A DNA stretch of 64,000 nt, from assembly GCF_000002865.3 (NCBI RefSeq), contig NW_001865046.1, positions 393,492 to 457,491 on the forward strand, read 5' to 3'. The DNA comes from Monosiga brevicollis MX1 (taxonomy: Eukaryota; Opisthokonta; Choanoflagellata; Craspedida; Salpingoecidae). The notes below the pieces were generated by a model, which worked only from the letters and a program-made list of their open reading frames with translations, was not told where the DNA came from and made no database searches. This document shows, piece by piece, positions 58,401 to 64,000 of the stretch. The first letter of the stretch is position 1, and the number at the start of each line of letters is the position of its first letter. The translations under genes were made by a program, and so were the position numbers.

Positions 58401-61400
58401 GCCTCGCAGGATCGCGCGGTTATCGTTGTGTTGCCCAATGACGAACGCGTCTGGCTCAGCGCTGATGAGATCATAATCGACGAGGATAACAGGCCGAGCG
58501 TCAATGTGACTGTGGTGCGCAATACTTCGCACAGCAACCGCGCTGTCATGGCCAGCTGGAATCTGACGGGTGCGTCCGACGTCTTGGAGCGCTTCGTCGC
58601 AACCTCGGGGATGATTACGCTGGCACCTGACGATTCTGAGGCCATGATCGAGCTGGCTGTCGTGCCCGACGCAGTTCCACAGGTCTCGGCGGTCGTGGAG
58701 CTCAAACTCTTTGCAATCGATCAGACTGCTTTCATTCCTGCGCCCGAGGCCACGGCGCAAGTTGTACTCCGCAGCAGTGACCGAGCGTTAGGGTGCGTAG
58801 CTCTTACTGTCAACTCCACGAGCGCACCCGAAGGCACGACCGTGGTGGCTCGCGTCGTGCGCAGCTGTGGCTCCTTTGGCATTATTCAAGGGCGCGTAGC
58901 TCTGGACGGCACCGGCGAGCTCCCTGCAGATGTAACGGCAGATATCGTGGCGACCAACGGTCAGAACTTTCTCCTGACAGCTGCTACTCCTGAGGTCGAG
59001 CTGGCATTTGAGATTGTGGCGGACGGCGCCCCCGAGTTGACTGAGTCCTTCCTCTTGTCTTTGGTCGATTTATCGTCCAATCTGGACAATGCGTACAATG
59101 ATGCTGCCACTGTGCTGACAGCACCCATTGCCGTGGCCATTCCGGAAAATGACGACGCCCGCGGCACGCTGGGCTTTGCTGTTTCCAGCTCAAGCTGGAA
59201 AGAGGATCAAGGCTGGGTGGAACTTGCCATCACGCGCGAGCGAGGCCTTTTTGGTACAGTCTCAGCCACCATCAACGCTGGTACGGGCACCGTGGGCGTG
59301 GGCGATGCTCAGCCTCTGAACGCGCTCATGCCCACAGCGCTTGCCAGCGTACATGCGCAGTATGTGACAAACCCGACCGTGATCGACGATGTACCGTGCT
59401 ACCTGGCTGCAGATACCGCAGGTTGCAGGCTGGTGTGCGGCGAGCGCGGCACCGTCATTCAGTCGCTTTCGACCGAAGTGATTGGCCAGCCAGCTCTCCT
59501 GCAGACGGCCACGGCGCTTTTTGCGTTTGTGCCTCTCTACCAAGTGCAAGGAGCCCAAGGCCTGGGTCCGACCCAATCCTTGTTGTGGACCTACAGCTCA
59601 AGTTCCGCTCGCTTTGCCAACAAACAAAGCGTCTTGACGTTTGCGCCCACCGCTGCAGTCATGATTGAACTGACCAGCGCAATAGCTGTCGCTGTTGTTG
59701 CCAATGACGTGTCTAATGGCAATCTGAACCAGCCCTGTGTGCAATACATCCCCATCAACATTGGCGGCGAAGCTGCTGTGACACAGGACGAGTCGGTCGT
59801 GGCGGTGGACGCACCGTCTGCGAAGAACATTGCAGTGCAGCGCTGGGTTACCGATGTCGGTGTGGCCGACAGCCTTGCTCTGGTAACATGGCTGTTGACC
59901 AACGATGGCGACCTGCTGTATCAGCTGTTCAACGGGACGCTGGCATCAAATTGGACCGCAGTGCTGCAGGATGTGACTGGATTTGCTGCAAATGAGGAGT
60001 ATTTGGCTGTCTGGACCTCAGCCTCACAGCCCATGGTCTATCGCTTGTTTGGTAGCGAGCCCGCACTGGCTCCTATGGCTTCCCTTCAAGTGAGGTCAAA
60101 CTCGGGGTCAGTGATTGTGAGTGCGTGGACGGGTCAAACCTGGATGCAAGGCTCTGAAGACGGCTCTGTGACGCTTCAGCGCTACGATAAGGACGCCTAT
60201 GCCTTCGTGGAGGATGGAACCATGCACACTGACCTTGTTCAGCTGCAACAGATCAACTGCCAAGACGCTGTGGGGGTGTGCGTCCTGTCCAATGGCTCAC
60301 ATGCTCAAACCTTCCGCGTCAGTGCCATGACTCCACTGGACGCTTATCTATCAACTGATGAAGCCGTCTTTGCCGAGGGGCAGAATAAAAGTGTGGTGAT
60401 GCTTCGAATCATCAACGATGCCGTTGCTGAGGGTGAGCTGCTCATTGATTTTGAACTGACCGCGACTTCCGGCGGGGCGTCACTTCGTAGCCCCAGCAGC
60501 AGCACCCATCGCTTAACCGTCGCAGCCAGCGATGCCTTCCACGGTGAGGTCTCTTTGTTAAGCTGGTCGGATCTGACACCGGTGATCCTGGTTCCAGAAG
60601 GCACCACCCGGGATGTGGCTGTGGTCCGCACGGGCGATTTCGCCAGGCCACTTGAGCTAAACTGGACGTGTGCCTCCTTGGATGATGATTCAATGTTCAG
60701 TGCAGGCACCACGTTGGTTGGTCAACCTGACAGCTTGATTTTTGCCAACTTTTCCACCACCGCTGTTCTGCAGTTGGCACCTCCTGAGGATGAAGTGCCG
60801 GAACTTGCACAGAGTTGCCAGCTGCGCTTGAGCACGGATGCCAATGGTGTTTTCGTAGACCCAGTTCAGACAACAGTTCTAGTCCGTGTACCAGCCAATG
60901 ACAGTCCCTTGGGCGGCGTGGGGTTCTTAGCGCCATACAATCTGACTTTAGTAGAGGGTAACTCGGTGCAGGTGCAGATGGAGCGTATTGCGGACGCCTT
61001 TGAGACCGTGGTCGTACACCTCGATGTCGTGACGAGCAGTGGCGCTGACGCTAGCGCCCAGGTATCGCTTACCTCCAACGCGATCGTTTTCGAAACTGCT
61101 GGGACGCAAAGCATCACCCTTACGGCGACCAACGACGCCCTACCTGAATTGCTTAGCACATATGCAATCGTTGTTCACAACATCACCGTTTACCCTGAGC
61201 CTGATGAGGAGCCATATGGACCTGACTTGATCGTGGGAACAGAGACACTCCGCGTGTCCATCCCAGCAAACGACGCACCCGCGGGCAATGTCTCCGTCGA
61301 GGCGACTTTACAACATAACGGCACGGCGCGCTTTGTGAGCGTCGACCTCGGCCGCATGGGCGCAACTCTGGCAGACGTAGTGGCCGATCTTCGCATACAG

Positions 61401-64000
61401 TTGGACGATGGCGAGCCACTCGACACTGCTGCCGTGACCCTGACTGCGACATCAAACAATGTGCATCAAGACCTGCTTCTGCCCACCGTGCCGCTGGCAG
61501 TGGGTCAAACGATCCATCTTATGGTCACCGCCACTGCCACCTTGGACGGAGCTTCACGTGTTATTCACGAAGAAGTTGTGTCCCTACCCGTGACGACAAG
61601 CTTGGCAGGTGGTGTCATCTCTCTTCCCTCGGTGTTGTTGCTCGACGAGAGTGGTCCGGCAGTCACGCTGCGCTTGCAGCGGGAAAACGGCACCTTTGGG
61701 CTTGTTTGTTTTGACGTGAACCTGCCCGATCGCGAGCAAGTGACAGTGACGCCTGCTGCACTTGTATGTCTGCAAGATGGTGAGGCGGAAACGCAGTTGA
61801 CTGTGAGCGCTGTGGATGATCTCACGCCAGAAGTGGATGAGACCTTTGTGCTCACCCTGACCCCACTCGTGGCCGGCAGTAACAACACAAATTTACCGAG
61901 CTCCATTCGTAATGCGTTGCAACCAAGCACAGCTGCGTACGTGTTTGCAAACATTGCCACTCGCTGCATTGTTGTCGCCAATGATGCGCCGGCCGGTCAG
62001 GTGGCCTTGACTGGAGCCAGCTTCGTAGTTAATGAGGTGACTGCTCAGCGCTTTTTGACTCTCAATTTGAGTCGGGCCGCAGGGCTCTTTGGACAGCTCA
62101 ACGTCACGCTAAACATCACCTTTACGGGTGCGCGTGGAAGTGGTAACCCAGTCTTCCTTGCTTCCGACCTAGGCTCGGCCGCAGAAGGCGACGGCTTTCG
62201 CGTTCAGACCAGTGTCACCATGGTGGCTGACACCGTGTTGCAGGCGTTTGACTTGCCCATTAGTGACGACTTGCCCACAACAACTGGCGCTGGCTTTTTT
62301 GTCAACATTGCGACCGCTTCCCTGGCTTCGCCTGCAACCCACTTGTCCAATTTTACGTCGGTTCAGCCAACATGGGCCAGTGGTACGGTGGCAACGCTTG
62401 TAGAAACAGATGCCGTGACGTTTGGTCACTACGCATTTGCCCTCCCCACTGCGACTGTGGAGGAAGGCACTCGCCTCGACGTGGCCGTTCAGCGATCCGT
62501 CGGCTACCTTGCGTCGGCCATCGTGGGCTGGCGACTGGTGGGTGATGCGGTTACTTTGGCGGCTAACTTTGAAGGCCCGACGTCTGGAACCTTGAATTTT
62601 TCTGCATCCGCTCAGTCGCAAGTATTTTCGCTATATGCGCGCAATGATAGCCTACCCGAGGGACCGCAGGTGTACCAACTACAGCTGCAGATGGTGAGTG
62701 AGGGTTATTCGCTCGATACGGCGGCCATGGTCATAACGATTCCCGCAAATGACGGCGCCTTGGGCCACTTTGAGCTGCTGAGGCCTGCCGCACCTTTTGC
62801 CCTATCAGAAGGTGCCAGCCTCACGCTAACGGTCAATCGCCTGGGTGGTGCCCTGGGCACAGCCACGGTGTTTTGGAACGTCTCCTTGCCAGATCAGGTG
62901 ACCACCAGCAGTGGTAGCCTTGTCTTTACCGAGGGTGTCAGCACAGGCAGCATTGTCCTCGAGGTGCTTGACGATGCAGTACCTGAGCTCAATGCTACGC
63001 TTGCTGTGCGACTGACAGCCACTGCTGGCCAGTTCGATGGCCAAGCCACCTTTGATGATTCGGTGCTGCCCGTGGTACTGTTGGCCAGCGATGACCCCTA
63101 TGGTGTGGTGGGTGTTGAGGCAGAAGCTACGGGTATTGCAGTCGTTGCGGGTCGGGGGCGTGCATTAGTGGGCCGCGTCGAGCGCTCGCGTGGGACCCTG
63201 GCAGACGTGGACGTGACTCTCTCCATCACCGGCCTTACATCGAGTAATGTGCTTGGTGCAACCCTCCCCACATGTGCCACGGAGGCTCTCACTCAAAACT
63301 GTCAGATCAGCGTTTTATTGGACCTCGATAGCGCTTCCACGCGCTTCCAAATGTTTATTGCTGAAACGGTCGCCCTCAATTCGTCGCGAGACATTCTCGT
63401 GCGTGTGGAAAATGCTCAAATAACGGGACACAGCGAGCCTGTACCTTTGAATAGTACCCTCAAGACATATGCAGTGCGCCCAAGCACTGCTCACGTGATC
63501 GGCAGCTTGGGTTTGGTGACGCCTTTGATCACTACAGTGAGTGAACCAGATGATGGCACTGTGTCCGTCGAGCTGACTGTAACGCGCCCGGTTGGAACCT
63601 ACACTCCCATGGGCCGTGGCTACGTGCAAGCAGCGTGGGCACTTGTCAACGCCCCCGCGTCTGCCTCGCTCACGCCTGCCTCAGGCGTGGTGCTCTTTGC
63701 TTTTGGTGATGCATCTGAAAACATCAACCTACAGCTAGCTGCGGACACGGTGCCCGAGGAAGCGGTGGCAGTAACGCTGCAGCTGCAGACCCCTGTGACG
63801 TGCTTTGTTCTGAACAACGGCGCGTGCTCTTCGGGGAATACAAGCGCCAACCCCACGTATGCCCTTGATGCGACACGAAGCGCTGTGGCTTTGACGGTGG
63901 CTGAAAGTGATGACCCCTATGGGCGCATCGAATTTGCTGCCGCACGACACATGGTGTCCGCCTACGCGCAGCTTGCAAACATTACACTCGTACGCTCGGG
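49469..64000 (+). CDS. Giant secreted Calx-beta repeat protein with EAR-like insert (ADGRV1-ectodomain-like), 3' end outside the window
   Basis: Exons 49469..51775, 51883..51997 and 52105 to the window edge, the last with an unbroken frame of almost 12 kb. About 4,770 residues are visible. A signal peptide (VLVAVLFLGSALAQ) starts the protein. About 37 Calx-beta domains of ~110-125 residues follow. Each ends near an acidic Ca2+-site boundary such as NDDPYG, SDYPHG or NDDARG, and internal motifs are DDxxPELxE and ARTGGLFEAQNISWTI-like strands. Between ~59750 and 60330 the repeats are interrupted by EAR/EPTP-like sequence (VTGFAANEEYLAVWTS, PMVYRLF). Short Cys modules are inserted at ~55770-55850 and 57400-57470. 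Calx-beta chains form Ca2+-stiffened extracellular rods, and the Calx-beta plus EAR combination is known from ADGRV1. Whether a GAIN/7TM follows cannot be seen. Confidence 0.9.

Overview
This is nuclear DNA from an intron-rich, GC-leaning eukaryote, most likely a choanoflagellate close to Monosiga brevicollis. That placement is an inference. It rests on an EFL-type GTPase in place of eEF1A, a metazoan-style CSL/RBPJ transcription factor, a flagellar CFAP44 gene, giant Calx-beta proteins and short GT-AG introns (mostly 60-250 bp). I see no prokaryotic features, CRISPR arrays, rRNA, convincing tRNAs, transposons or virus-like elements. Between genes there are many CT/GA, CA and GACA-type simple repeats.

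Layout. 1-1.7 kb: 3' end of an FHIP-like (FTS/Hook-interacting) gene (+). 1.9-5.3 kb: two poorly resolved minus-strand genes, one WD40-like and proline-rich, one unknown. 5.6-8.6 kb: a secreted, Cys-rich, probably GPI-anchored protein (-). 9.1-12.6 kb: CSL/RBPJ (-), head to head with an SMP-C2-C1 lipid-transfer tether resembling E-Syt/PDZD8 (+, 13.2-17.5 kb). 17.9-20.4 kb: an AGPAT3/4/5-type lysophosphatidate acyltransferase (+). 22.1-24.1 kb: an ankyrin-like helical repeat protein (+). 24.7-27.4 kb: complete glucose-6-phosphate dehydrogenase (-). 29.5-36.1 kb: CFAP44 (+). 36.6-37.8 and 38.5-39.6 kb: SDHD (-) and SDHC (+), the two membrane anchors of complex II, head to head. 40.4-41.8 kb: EFL (-). 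43.0-44.5 kb: an ALKBH8-like RRM-AlkB dioxygenase (+). 44.9-46.4 kb: a WIPI/WDR45 PROPPIN (-), head to head with a four-helix voltage-sensor-like membrane protein (+, 47.2-48.7 kb). 49.5 kb to the window end: the first ~4,800 residues of a giant secreted Calx-beta repeat protein (+), running off the edge.

Themes. Two neighbouring genes act at the ER and in lipid metabolism (SMP tether, acyltransferase). Complex II anchors, EFL and G6PD are housekeeping genes. CFAP44 and the Calx-beta giant fit a flagellated, adhesive cell. The Calx-beta giant carries an EAR/EPTP-like insert and so resembles the ectodomain of the adhesion GPCR ADGRV1 (VLGR1). Exon structures were built by eye from splice signals and reading phase. 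For nine genes the joined exons give a length divisible by three and match the expected family along their length. Family names come from recalled sequence motifs, not from searches.
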